DNA of 64,000 bases from Kitasatospora cinereorecta (GTDB taxonomy: Bacteria; Actinomycetota; Actinomycetes; Streptomycetales; Streptomycetaceae): positions 1,364,001-1,428,000 of the forward strand of contig NZ_JAMZDX010000002.1 of the NCBI RefSeq assembly GCF_024172095.1. Direction: 5' to 3'. A model generated the notes under the pieces. That model did no database searches. It saw only the letters and a list, made by a program, of their open reading frames with translations, and was not told the origin of the DNA. Of the stretch, positions 22,567 through 31,430 are shown piece after piece (position 1 is the stretch's first letter; each line of letters opens with the position of its first letter). A program made the translations under genes and the position numbers.

Positions 22567-23090
22567 CTCGTCCAGGCCTTCCGACGTGTCCGATGTGCCG
22601 GCCCTTCGAGCTTAGGCGAGCCGTTCGCGGAACGGCAGGGGCGGGCGGCGTTCCGGTCGTGCGCCGACTGTCAACCGGAGAGCATGCCGGCGCGATGCGC
22701 AGCGCCCCGGCTGCGCCGTCCCCTGCCGCACTGCCGCGCGGTCGCACCATGGGGTACGTATCCCGTCCTGCGGTGTTGTTAGGGATACGTATTGCACCCG
22801 CCCTGATTGCTCCCCGAGGTCAAGGGCGGAATCCTCAGTACCGGCGCGAGCGGATCAAGGTCACGAGACCTACGTGGTGACGGCCGGCGGCGCCTGGACG
22901 CACCGTGCCGCTGGCCGGGCGGTTGCGCCGGCTCGCTTCGCTGCCGTTTCCGCGGAGGAATCACCGCGCCTCCGGATCCACCCGCCAGCCACTCCCCGGG
23001 ACCTCGGAGCCCCGCTCCGGAGTCCGCTCCGCGTTCCCTCTTACCTGCTCCACCCGCTCCACTTCGCTTCCCCCACCCTGGAGTGAACCC
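22567..23090. other. 524-bp divergent intergenic region
   Basis: This lies between the minus-strand membrane protein gene and the plus-strand GH5 gene. I see no supported ORF or RNA here. It contains the inverted repeat described separately, and the usual TGGGAGCGCTCCCA cellobiose-repressor site was looked for and not found. Promoters for both flanking genes must lie here, but no hexamer pair stands out. Confidence 0.6.
22755..22791. repeat. Perfect 10-bp inverted repeat, candidate operator
   Basis: TACGTATCCC (22755-22764) and GGGATACGTA (22782-22791) are exact inverse complements with a 17-bp spacer. The motif is AT-richer than its surroundings and lies in a divergent promoter region, so a dimeric regulator site or a cruciform is more likely than a terminator. 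The controlling protein is unknown. Confidence 0.5.
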
Positions 23091-25070
23091 ATGCGATCCA
23101 CCACGCCCAACCGCTTCCTCAGGGCAGCCGTCACCCGGGCCCTGCCCGCGACGCTGGTTGCGGGAGCCCTGCTGATCGGCGCCGTCCCCGGCCCGGTGGC
23201 CGTCGTCTCCCCGGCGGCCGCCGCCGGCAGCGCCCCGGTCGCGCTGACCGGCAAGCAACTGGCCGCGTCCTGGACCGGCCCGCTCTCCACCCAGGGCCGC
23301 TACGTCGTCGATGCCAAGGGCAACCGCTTCAAGCTCAAGGCCGGCAACTGGGACGGCGCGCAGAGCCACTACCTCGGCTCCGGCGACGAGAACGACCCGG
23401 CCAACAACCAGGCCGGCGAGGTCTCCCACAACATCCCGATGGGTCTGGACCGGGTGCCGATCGCCAAGATCCTGGCCGACTTCCACGCCCTGGGCCTGAA
23501 CACCATCCGCCTGCCGTACGCCGACGCGATGATCGACGACACCGACACCGTGCCCGACTCGGCGGTGGCGGCCAACCCGCAGCTGCGGGACAAGACCCCG
23601 CTGGAGGTCTACGACGCGGTCGTCAAGGCGCTCACCGCCGACGGCTTCGCCGTGGTTCTCAACAACCACACCACCACCTACCACTGGTGCTGCGGCCTGG
23701 ACGGCAACGAGCGCTGGAACAAGGGCCAGTCCGCCCAGAAGTGGGAGGACGACTGGCTGTTCATGGTGGAGCGCTACAAGGACAACAAGCGCGTGGTCGG
23801 CGCCGACCTGCGCAACGAGATCCGCCGCGACGGCACCGACGACCCCAACTGGGACTGGGGCGACGACCACGACGCGTACGCCGCGTACCAGGAGACCGGC
23901 AACCGGATCCTCGACAAGGATCCCGACATGCTGATCATCATGGAGGGCATCAACTGGGTCGGCATCCCGTCGGGCATCACCTCCCACTGGCGCCCGAATC
24001 TCGAGCCGGTGCGGAACATGTCCAACACCCTGATGTACTCCAACAAGCTGGTCTACTCCGTCCACTTCTACGGTTTCACCGGCCCCAACCACACCGGCGC
24101 CTCCGGCGGTTGGCAGAACGGCGAGACCAACGACCCCCGCTACCGCGACCTCAGCCCCGAGGACCTCGAGAAGGCCGTCAACGACGAGGCCCTGTTCGTC
24201 ACCGAGTCCGGTCAGCACTTCACCGCGCCGGTGTGGGTCAGCGAGTTCGGCACCGGCGGACGCGGCCAGACCGACGCCAAGGAGAAGGACTGGTTCCGCC
24301 GGTTCACCGACATCCTGGTCAAGAACGACACCGACTTCGCGATCTGGCCGCTGGTCGGCTGGGCCAACAGCAGCGGCAAGCCCAACGACAACTGGGCCGC
24401 CCTGTCCTACGCCGCGAACGGCAAGCGCACCGGCCTGGAGGACGGCGGCGACTGGCGTGCCGCCGACTGGAACAAGCTCGTCACCGCGGGCGGCAAGACC
24501 GGCAAGGTCGCCAAGGCCGAGCGCTGGAACATGATCAACCTCGACCACGGCAACCAGAACGCCTCGTCCTATGTCCGTGCCAACTTCCCGATCAAGACCC
24601 CGGGCAACCTCCAGGGTTCCTGCCCGGACGGCGAGCGCCTGATCGGTCTCAGCCGCTACAAGCACCGCGGCCTGTGCACCAACGTCAACGAGCCCGCGAT
24701 CACCAACGACGACTGGGAGGTCGTCACCGACGCCAAGTACATGACCGACGACTGGGCCCCGGGCTGGGAGAAGGCCCAGTGCCCGGAGGGCACCATGGTG
24801 GCCGGCTACAGCATGTGGGACACCGCGTTCACCAGCGTGATGTGCCAGCCCGTGGCCGCGAGCCTCGGAACCAGCAACCGCGTCGTCTGGTTCGACCGTG
24901 GTGACAACCCGGCCCCGACCGACAAGCAGGCCAGGAGCGACTGGGCGCCCTGGGACTCCAAGGGCCAGTGCCGCACCGACGAGTACCTCGCCGGCGTGGC
25001 CTTCAACTGGTCGTCGAGCCAGAAGTACCACGACACCCCCGACGCCCTGCTCTGCCGCCCCCTCGACTGA
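23091..25070 (+). CDS. Secreted glycoside hydrolase family 5-type glucanase with C-terminal Cys-repeat domain
   Basis: The 659-aa protein has a Sec signal (about 1-45, ending near AAAAG) and a TIM-barrel hydrolase. The acid/base Glu243 is in 'DLRNE' and the nucleophile Glu385 in 'VWVSEFG', the GH5 arrangement; 'LNTIRLPYAD' and 'SVHFYGFTG' are other barrel landmarks. The last about 150 residues carry three similar units (CPDGERLIGLSRY..LC, CPEGTMVAGYS..MC, CRTDEYLAGVAF..LC), possibly a binding module. ATG 23091 has GGAG ten bases upstream. Likely a cellulase or related beta-glucanase. It appears monocistronic. Confidence 0.9.
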   Translation: MRSTTPNRFLRAAVTRALPATLVAGALLIGAVPGPVAVVSPAAAAGSAPVALTGKQLAASWTGPLSTQGRYVVDAKGNRFKLKAGNWDGAQSHYLGSGDENDPANNQAGEVSHNIPMGLDRVPIAKILADFHALGLNTIRLPYADAMIDDTDTVPDSAVAANPQLRDKTPLEVYDAVVKALTADGFAVVLNNHTTTYHWCCGLDGNERWNKGQSAQKWEDDWLFMVERYKDNKRVVGADLRNEIRRDGTDDPNWDWGDDHDAYAAYQETGNRILDKDPDMLIIMEGINWVGIPSGITSHWRPNLEPVRNMSNTLMYSNKLVYSVHFYGFTGPNHTGASGGWQNGETNDPRYRDLSPEDLEKAVNDEALFVTESGQHFTAPVWVSEFGTGGRGQTDAKEKDWFRRFTDILVKNDTDFAIWPLVGWANSSGKPNDNWAALSYAANGKRTGLEDGGDWRAADWNKLVTAGGKTGKVAKAERWNMINLDHGNQNASSYVRANFPIKTPGNLQGSCPDGERLIGLSRYKHRGLCTNVNEPAITNDDWEVVTDAKYMTDDWAPGWEKAQCPEGTMVAGYSMWDTAFTSVMCQPVAASLGTSNRVVWFDRGDNPAPTDKQARSDWAPWDSKGQCRTDEYLAGVAFNWSSSQKYHDTPDALLCRPLD

Positions 25071-25307
25071 CCCGACCCCATAACCCGAGTGTCCCGCCGC
25101 AGGGCGGCAGTCGGCGCCACGGGGACCGGGAGGTGCCGGCCGCGATCGTGATCGTGGCCACCTCCGGGTTCCCGTCGGCCCGGCTGCCGCCCTGTTCCGG
25201 TCCGTCCGGACCGCGAGACGGAGGAACCGGAGCGGGCCCGCTCGGCGTTGATGTGTACGCGGGCACTGCGTGGAGGGGCGCGGGGCAGCGGCGAAGGGGA
25301 GAGGCAC

Positions 25308-28300
25308 GTGGGGGAAGCCGGCGAGCAGGCCGCGACACGGGGGTCCTTGTGGCGGGTCGGCGATGTGATCGACGGCCGGTACGAGGTGCTGAAGGTGCAC
25401 CAGCAGGGCGGCATGGGGCTGGTCTACCGCGTACGGCATCGCGGCTGGGGCATCGATCTCGCGGTCAAGAGCCCGCGTCCGGAGCTGCTGCGCGACGAGC
25501 GGGCGCGTGAGCGGTTCGTGGCGGAGGCCGAGCACTGGGTGTCGCTGGGGCTTCATCCCCATGTCTGCGGCTGCCACTACGTCCGGACGGTGGACGGCTC
25601 GCCGCGGGTCTTCGCCGAGTACGTCACCGGCGGCAGCCTGGCCGACTGGATCCATGACGGGCGGCTGTACGCGGGAGGTGAACGGCGCTCCCTGGCCCGC
25701 ATCCTGGACTTCTCCATCCAGGTGGCCTGGGGCCTGGAGCACGCCCACGCGCGGGGTCTGGTGCACCAGGACGTCAAGCCCGCCAACGTCCTGCTGGACC
25801 CCGCGGACGGCGGCTCGGGCGGTCTGGACGCGGTGGCGAAGGTCACCGACTTCGGCCTCGCGCGGGCCAAGCAGGCGCAGTCGTCGGCGCCGGGCCTTGT
25901 GACGGCCACCGGTCAGCTCTCCGTCCTGGTCACCGGCGGCGGCATGACCCCGGCCTACGCCTCGCCGGAGCAGGCGATGGGACAGCGGGTGGGCCGGCGC
26001 AGCGACGTCTTCAGCTTCGCGGTGTCGGTGCTGGAGATGTTCAACGGCGGTGTCACCTGGATGGCCGGGGTCGCCGCGGGCGCCGCGCTGCGCGCGTACC
26101 GGCCCGAGGAGCCGGGCCTGGACGGGCGTCCGCAGATCCCGCGGCAGGTCGCCGAACTGCTCGAACGCTGCCTGGACGACGACCCCGCCGCCCGGCCGGG
26201 TTCGATGGCCGAGATCGCCGACCGGCTCGTCGTCATCCACCGGGAGACCACGGGCCTGAGCTACCCGCGCCGCGCCCCCGTCATGGCGGATCTGCGGGCC
26301 GACGAGCTCAACAACCGCGCCCTGTCCCTGCTCGACCTGGGACGAAAGGAGGCGGCGGAGCAGGGCTTCGCCGAGGCGCTGAGCCTCGACGCCCGGCATC
26401 CGCAGGCCGTCTACAACGCCGGACTGCTGCGCTGGCGCGACGGTGCGCTGAGCGACGAGGGGCTGCTGGCCGAGATCGAGGCCGTGCGCCAGGACCTGCC
26501 CGACCCGCGGGAGGCCGATCGGCTGACCGCCCTGGTCCACCTGGAGCGCGGCGACCTCGCGGCCGCCGACACCATCCTGCGGGAGCACGCCACCGACGCC
26601 CGCGACGAGCCGGAGACACGGCAGGCGCTCACCGCGCTCACCTCCGGGCAGGCCGCCGACGCCCGCTGCGTGGGCCTGTGGCAGGTGCCATGGCGGGGCA
26701 GCTTCCCGTCCTGGATCACGCCGTCCTGCACGATCGACCTCACCGCGGACCTCCGGCTCGCCCTGACCTCCGCCAATGACCGCACCGCCCGGCTGTGGGA
26801 CGTCCGCACGGGACGGCAGCTCATGGAGCTCACCGGTCACACCGACCGGGTCATGGGCTCGGCCCTCAGCGCGGACGGACGTCATGCCGTCACCGCCGCG
26901 GAGGACCGGACCGTGCGGCTGTGGGACGTTGCCGACGGCCGGATGGTCCGGAGCGTCGAGGTCACCCCGTGGGGCGAGGGCCGGGGCCCGGCGCAGCGGG
27001 AACGCCGGCGCCGGGAGGACGCGGCGAAGGAGGCGGCGGGTATCCCGACGCCGCGCGTCCGCCGGGCCCGCCTGGACAGTCCCGTGTACCAGACCGCGAG
27101 TTCTCCCGTGCGGGTGAACGCCGACGGCAGCGTGGCGATGTGGGCCGAGCCCGACGGCCGGATCCAGGTCTGGAACCTGCGCGCGGGGTGGCATCTGGCG
27201 ACGCTCGACGCACCCGAGCACACTCGGGTGGTCGAGCTCAGCGGGGACGGGCGGCTGGTCCTGTCCGCCAACGGAGTCGAGGAGCGGTCGCTCGTCCAGC
27301 TGTGGCGGGCGGACACCGGAGAGTGCCTCTGGAGCGTCGACCACCCGGTCGCGATCTCCGAGATCTGGTTCGGCCCGGGCGCAGACGTGGCCGCGGTGCT
27401 CGGCGGCGGCATCCGGATCCTGGACCTGCGGGACGGCCGCTGCCTGCAGACCGTACGACTCGAGTCCGGTTTCCACGTCACCTGCACGGCGCTGAGCCAG
27501 GACAGGCGCTCGCTGCTGGTGGGCGGCTTCCACGGCCAGGTCCTCTACTGCGACCTGGTCTCCGGCCGCGTGCTGCGCACCTTCCGGGGGCACCGGGACC
27601 GGGTGCGCGGCGTGGGCTTCACGGCCGACGGGCACGGCTGGTCCGCCGGCTACGACGACGCGGTACGGCTGTGGCGGCTGCCCGGCGGCTTCCTCGCCCC
27701 CACCCAGCTGCGCCGCCCGCGACGCCACACCGAACTGCTGGGAGCCGAGGACCGGTTGAAGGCGCTGGTGGCGGAGGCCGGGCAGGCCGCGGCGAACGGC
27801 CGGGTACGCGAAGCCCTCGACCGGCTCGACCGGGCCCGAGCGCTGCCCGGGTCCCAGCGCGCGCCCGAGATCCTCGGGGCGTCGCGCTCGCTGGGCGACC
27901 GGACCGTACGCACCGGGGTGCGCGCAGCCTGGCCCGCCCGGTCGCTCCTGACGCACAACGACGAGTCCCGAAAGGCACCCGGTGTGCGCGGCGTGGGGCT
28001 GACCCCCGACGCACGCCTGGGCGCCTGCGCCGACTTCGACGGGCAGATCCAGCTCTGGAACCTCGGCACGGGCCGACGCGAACGGGTCATCGACACCGGG
28101 CACTGGTCGGTCAGCCTGGTCCGGTTCAGCCCGGACGGACACCGCCTCGTCTCACTCGGCCACGCCAGGGGCGGCACCCTCCAGACCTGGTCGGTCGACA
28201 CCGGCGAATGCCTGGACACCCTCGACTTCCGAGGGCTCACCCGGGTCGCCCTCAGCCCGGACAGCAGGTACGCGTTCGTCGTGGAGGAGACGGCGATGAC

Positions 28301-28901
28301 GATGTCCCTGTGGGACCTGGCCGAGCGCCGCGAGCTCCAGCGGCTCGCAGCACCCGAACGGAAGATCACCAGCGTCTCGCTCAGCGCGGACGGGCGGCGG
28401 GCCCTCACCTGCGGCGACGAGAAGGTGATCCGGCTGTGGGACCTGCCGTCGGGGCTGTGCGTCCAGGCCGTCCCGGCGCCGTCGCTGACCTCGAACACCG
28501 CGACGCTCAGCCCCGACGGGAGCTTCGTCCTGTCCGTGGAGACCTACCGCAACCCTGCCATGCCCGACGCCCACGGCCCCGAAAGCCTCCTGGGCCGGCT
28601 GCATGTGTGGGACGCCGCGACCGGCGACCGGCTGCGGACCTTCGACGCGTCCTCCAGCCGCTCCAGCCGCCTGGCCATCAGCGCCGACGGGCGGTTCGCG
28701 TTCGCCTCCGGCCCGGAGGGCGAGGTCCGGCTGTGGGAGCTCGCCACCGGGCAGTGCCTCCGGACGCTGAGCGGGCATGTGCGGACCGTGCCCGCCCTTG
28801 CCGCCACCCCCGACACGAACTTCGTCCTCACCGCCGACGACGACGCCGTCCTGCGGCTGTGGGAGCTCGACTGGGAGCTCCGGGCCCGGGAGGAGCAGTG
28901 A
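25308..28901 (+). CDS. Ser/Thr protein kinase with TPR-like linker and 14 WD40 repeats
   Basis: GTG 25308 follows AAGGGGAGAGG at good spacing; the product is 1197 aa. The kinase domain (about 20-320) has a Gly-rich loop 'QGGMGLVY', Lys54 in 'LAVK', catalytic loop 'HQDVKPANVLL' with Asp155 (Gln replaces the Arg of HRD), DFG at Asp181, and 'PAYASPEQ'. A helical TPR-like stretch follows (about 330-450). Then come WD40 repeats, many ending in 'RLWDV/L': I count seven from about 475 to 802, a helical spacer of about 80 residues, and seven more to the C-terminus, suggesting two seven-bladed propellers. No transmembrane helix is evident, so it is cytosolic. The stop overlaps the Clp gene (GTGA), giving a coupled operon. 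Confidence 0.93.
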   Translation: MGEAGEQAATRGSLWRVGDVIDGRYEVLKVHQQGGMGLVYRVRHRGWGIDLAVKSPRPELLRDERARERFVAEAEHWVSLGLHPHVCGCHYVRTVDGSPRVFAEYVTGGSLADWIHDGRLYAGGERRSLARILDFSIQVAWGLEHAHARGLVHQDVKPANVLLDPADGGSGGLDAVAKVTDFGLARAKQAQSSAPGLVTATGQLSVLVTGGGMTPAYASPEQAMGQRVGRRSDVFSFAVSVLEMFNGGVTWMAGVAAGAALRAYRPEEPGLDGRPQIPRQVAELLERCLDDDPAARPGSMAEIADRLVVIHRETTGLSYPRRAPVMADLRADELNNRALSLLDLGRKEAAEQGFAEALSLDARHPQAVYNAGLLRWRDGALSDEGLLAEIEAVRQDLPDPREADRLTALVHLERGDLAAADTILREHATDARDEPETRQALTALTSGQAADARCVGLWQVPWRGSFPSWITPSCTIDLTADLRLALTSANDRTARLWDVRTGRQLMELTGHTDRVMGSALSADGRHAVTAAEDRTVRLWDVADGRMVRSVEVTPWGEGRGPAQRERRRREDAAKEAAGIPTPRVRRARLDSPVYQTASSPVRVNADGSVAMWAEPDGRIQVWNLRAGWHLATLDAPEHTRVVELSGDGRLVLSANGVEERSLVQLWRADTGECLWSVDHPVAISEIWFGPGADVAAVLGGGIRILDLRDGRCLQTVRLESGFHVTCTALSQDRRSLLVGGFHGQVLYCDLVSGRVLRTFRGHRDRVRGVGFTADGHGWSAGYDDAVRLWRLPGGFLAPTQLRRPRRHTELLGAEDRLKALVAEAGQAAANGRVREALDRLDRARALPGSQRAPEILGASRSLGDRTVRTGVRAAWPARSLLTHNDESRKAPGVRGVGLTPDARLGACADFDGQIQLWNLGTGRRERVIDTGHWSVSLVRFSPDGHRLVSLGHARGGTLQTWSVDTGECLDTLDFRGLTRVALSPDSRYAFVVEETAMTMSLWDLAERRELQRLAAPERKITSVSLSADGRRALTCGDEKVIRLWDLPSGLCVQAVPAPSLTSNTATLSPDGSFVLSVETYRNPAMPDAHGPESLLGRLHVWDAATGDRLRTFDASSSRSSRLAISADGRFAFASGPEGEVRLWELATGQCLRTLSGHVRTVPALAATPDTNFVLTADDDAVLRLWELDWELRAREEQ

Positions 28902-31375
28902 CCGCCTTCGCCGACGGCGTGCGGCTCACCCTCGCGATGGCACGCCGGGAAGCCCGGGCGGGAGGCGCGCACGAGGTCGGGCCGGACCATCTGCTCCTGG
29001 GGCTGGCCGTGCTGTGCCGTTCCGACCTCGGTGCCGTACTGGACCGGCAGCAGCTGGATCCGCAGGGCCGACTCGGGCTCGCGGTCGAACTGGGACTGGC
29101 GCGGCTCGGCTTCACCTCGGCCAACGTCGACCCACGCCGCTTCCGCCGACGACTGCGTGCCCTGCTCGACCAGGGCGGGCCCGGCGATCCGCAGGCCGCG
29201 GTACCCCGGCGCAGCGCCGCGGCGCGCCAGGCCTTCACCCGGGCGGCAGAACTCGCGCACGGCGGCACCGCCACGGCTCAGGACCTGCTGCGGGCACTGG
29301 TCGAGCAGCCCTCCGCTCCGACCCGCGCACTCCTCGCCTCCTTCGGCGTCGCGGACCCGCTCGCCGCGTTCTTCCCCGAGCGCAGGCCCGGGCCGAAGAC
29401 GGTGCCGGACCCGAAACCGAAGCCCGCGGCCGAGCCCGAGCCCGAGCCCGCGGCCGAGCTCAAGCGCGAGGACGGGCCCAAGCGCGCGGACGGGCCGAAG
29501 GCCGAGGTGCGGCAGGAGCCGACACCCGTCCTGGACCGGTACGGCCGTGACCTCACAGCACTCGCGCGAGCCGGGGAGCTGCCTGCGTCGATCGGCCGGG
29601 AACGCGAACTGCGGGCCCTGGCCCGGTCGCTGCTGCGCCGGTGGAAGTCCAACTGCGTGCTGGTGGGGGAGGCGGGCGTCGGGAAGACCAGCATCGTCGA
29701 GGAACTCGCCCGCCGACTCGTCTCCTCCGATCCGCCGTCCGGCCTGGCCGGTGCACGCGTCGTGGAGCTGTCGATGGCCGCGCTGGTGGCCGGGACGAAG
29801 TACCGCGGCGAGTTCGAGGAACGCCTCCAGGCCGTGCTGACCGAGGCACGACGACCCGGGCTGATGCTCTTCATCGACGAGGTCCACACGGTGCTCGGTG
29901 CGGGCGGGCGCGGGGCCTCCGACGCCGCCAACATTCTCAAGCCCGCCCTGGCCCGCGGCGAACTGCGGTGCATCGGCGCCACCACCCCCGCCGAGTACCG
30001 GAGCACCATCGAGCGCGACCCCGCCCTGCAACGGCGCTTCGAGGTGCTCTGGGTCGACGAGCCGACCCGGGCGGAGGCGCTGGTGATCGTCCGGGGCGTC
30101 GCCGACGACCTGACCGCCCACCACGGCGTCGCCATCGACCCGGAGGCCGTCACGGCCGCCGTGGACCTCACCGTCCGCCACCTGCCCGAGCAGCGGCTGC
30201 CGGACAAGGCCATCGACGTCCTGGACCAGGCGTGCGCCGCGGTTCGGATCCGCTCCGTCCCGCCGGAGGCGTCGGACTCCGCAACCACTCCCTCGGGCAC
30301 GGGCGCGGTACGCGTCGGGCGGTCCGAGGTGGCCGCCGTGGTCGCCCGGCGGGCCCGGCTGCCGGTGGCCCGGGTGACGGTCGACGAGGCGCAGCGACTC
30401 CTCGGCATGGAGGAACACCTGCGTGCGAGGGTCATCGGCCAGGACGCGGCGGTCGAAGCCGTCGCCGCGGCCGTACGCACCGGGCGGAGCGGACTGGCGG
30501 ACCCGCGCCGCCCGGTCGGCGCGTTCCTCTTCGCCGGCCCCACCGGCACCGGAAAGACCGAGCTGGCCAAGGCCCTGGCCGAGTTCCTGTTCGGCGACGA
30601 GCGGCGGCTGATCCGCATCGACATGTCCGAGTACCAGGAACGGCACGCGATCTCCCGTCTGCTCGGTGCGCCGCCCGGCTACGTCGGCCACGACCGCGAA
30701 GGTGCGCTCAGCGGGCCGCTGCGGGACCACCCGCACAGCGTGGTGCTGTTCGACGAGGTGGAGAAGGCCCACCCGGAGGTGCTGGACCTGTTCCTGCAGA
30801 TCTTCGACGAGGGCACCCTGACCGACGCGCACGGGCGCCGCGTCCCGTTCAACGACGCGGTCGTCATCCTGACCTCCAACCTCGGCGCGACGTCCGGTCA
30901 GCCGCCCGGCCGTCCGCCGCTCGGCTTCTCGCCACCGCCACCCGCCGCCCACCGGGCCGCCGGCGCGTCCGCCGCAGCAGGCGTCCACGAGGCTCTGCGG
31001 GAGCGGCTGCGGCCCGAGTTGCTCGGCCGGATCCGGCAGGTCGTCGTGTTCGACGAGCTCGACCAGGCAGCGGTCGGGCGGATCCTCGACAAGATCATCG
31101 ACCAGGTCCGGGCCAGACTCGCCGACCGGAGTCCCGCCGTGTCGCTGACCCTGTCCCAGGCCGCGCGCGAGCTGCTGCTCCGGCAGGGACGCGAGGCAGG
31201 GCGGGCGGGAGCGCGCGGCCTGGAACACGTCGTCGAGCACCTGCTCGTCCAACCGCTGGGCCGGCTGCTGCTCACCGACGAGAGGTTCGCCGTCGGCGCG
31301 TCGGTCGAAGTCCGGTGCGCCGACGGTGTGCTCAGCTTCGCCGTCGACCCCACGTCCTCGCTCCGGAGGAGCTGA
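28898..31375 (+). CDS. Clp-family double-AAA+ unfoldase (ClpC/ClpB-like)
   Basis: The 825-aa product starts at GTG 28898 inside the kinase stop. Layout: Clp N-domain-like helices (about 1-150), a charged Pro/Glu/Lys-rich linker (about 165-205), AAA+ module 1 with GEAGVGKTS (Lys263) and 'LMLFIDEVHTV', and module 2 with GPTGTGKTE (Lys553), 'VVLFDEVEKAHPEV', then the small C-terminal domain. The coiled-coil middle domain of ClpB is missing. After 'TSNLGA' there is PLGFSP (Leu675-Gly-Phe677), at the place where ClpC proteins carry the ClpP-docking loop, so it may feed a protease. Arginine fingers and sensor residues look intact. Association with two kinases suggests a phosphorylation-regulated unfoldase. 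Confidence 0.93.
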   Translation: MTAFADGVRLTLAMARREARAGGAHEVGPDHLLLGLAVLCRSDLGAVLDRQQLDPQGRLGLAVELGLARLGFTSANVDPRRFRRRLRALLDQGGPGDPQAAVPRRSAAARQAFTRAAELAHGGTATAQDLLRALVEQPSAPTRALLASFGVADPLAAFFPERRPGPKTVPDPKPKPAAEPEPEPAAELKREDGPKRADGPKAEVRQEPTPVLDRYGRDLTALARAGELPASIGRERELRALARSLLRRWKSNCVLVGEAGVGKTSIVEELARRLVSSDPPSGLAGARVVELSMAALVAGTKYRGEFEERLQAVLTEARRPGLMLFIDEVHTVLGAGGRGASDAANILKPALARGELRCIGATTPAEYRSTIERDPALQRRFEVLWVDEPTRAEALVIVRGVADDLTAHHGVAIDPEAVTAAVDLTVRHLPEQRLPDKAIDVLDQACAAVRIRSVPPEASDSATTPSGTGAVRVGRSEVAAVVARRARLPVARVTVDEAQRLLGMEEHLRARVIGQDAAVEAVAAAVRTGRSGLADPRRPVGAFLFAGPTGTGKTELAKALAEFLFGDERRLIRIDMSEYQERHAISRLLGAPPGYVGHDREGALSGPLRDHPHSVVLFDEVEKAHPEVLDLFLQIFDEGTLTDAHGRRVPFNDAVVILTSNLGATSGQPPGRPPLGFSPPPPAAHRAAGASAAAGVHEALRERLRPELLGRIRQVVVFDELDQAAVGRILDKIIDQVRARLADRSPAVSLTLSQAARELLLRQGREAGRAGARGLEHVVEHLLVQPLGRLLLTDERFAVGASVEVRCADGVLSFAVDPTSSLRRS

Positions 31376-31430
31376 GGCTGCCCGAGCCGGGCGCGAACCC
31401 TTTGCCGACCTGTGAGGAGACGATCCACCC

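Noticed and set aside
25095..25213. Small hairpins between the GH5 and kinase genes as terminators
   Set aside because: GCCGC-AGG-GCGGC and CGGTCC-GTCC-GGACCG are short and expected by chance at this GC content.
22779..28142. Minus-strand open frame of nearly 1800 codons opposite the GH5 and kinase genes
   Set aside because: It runs antisense across two clear genes and an intergenic region, with no start site and no recognisable domain.
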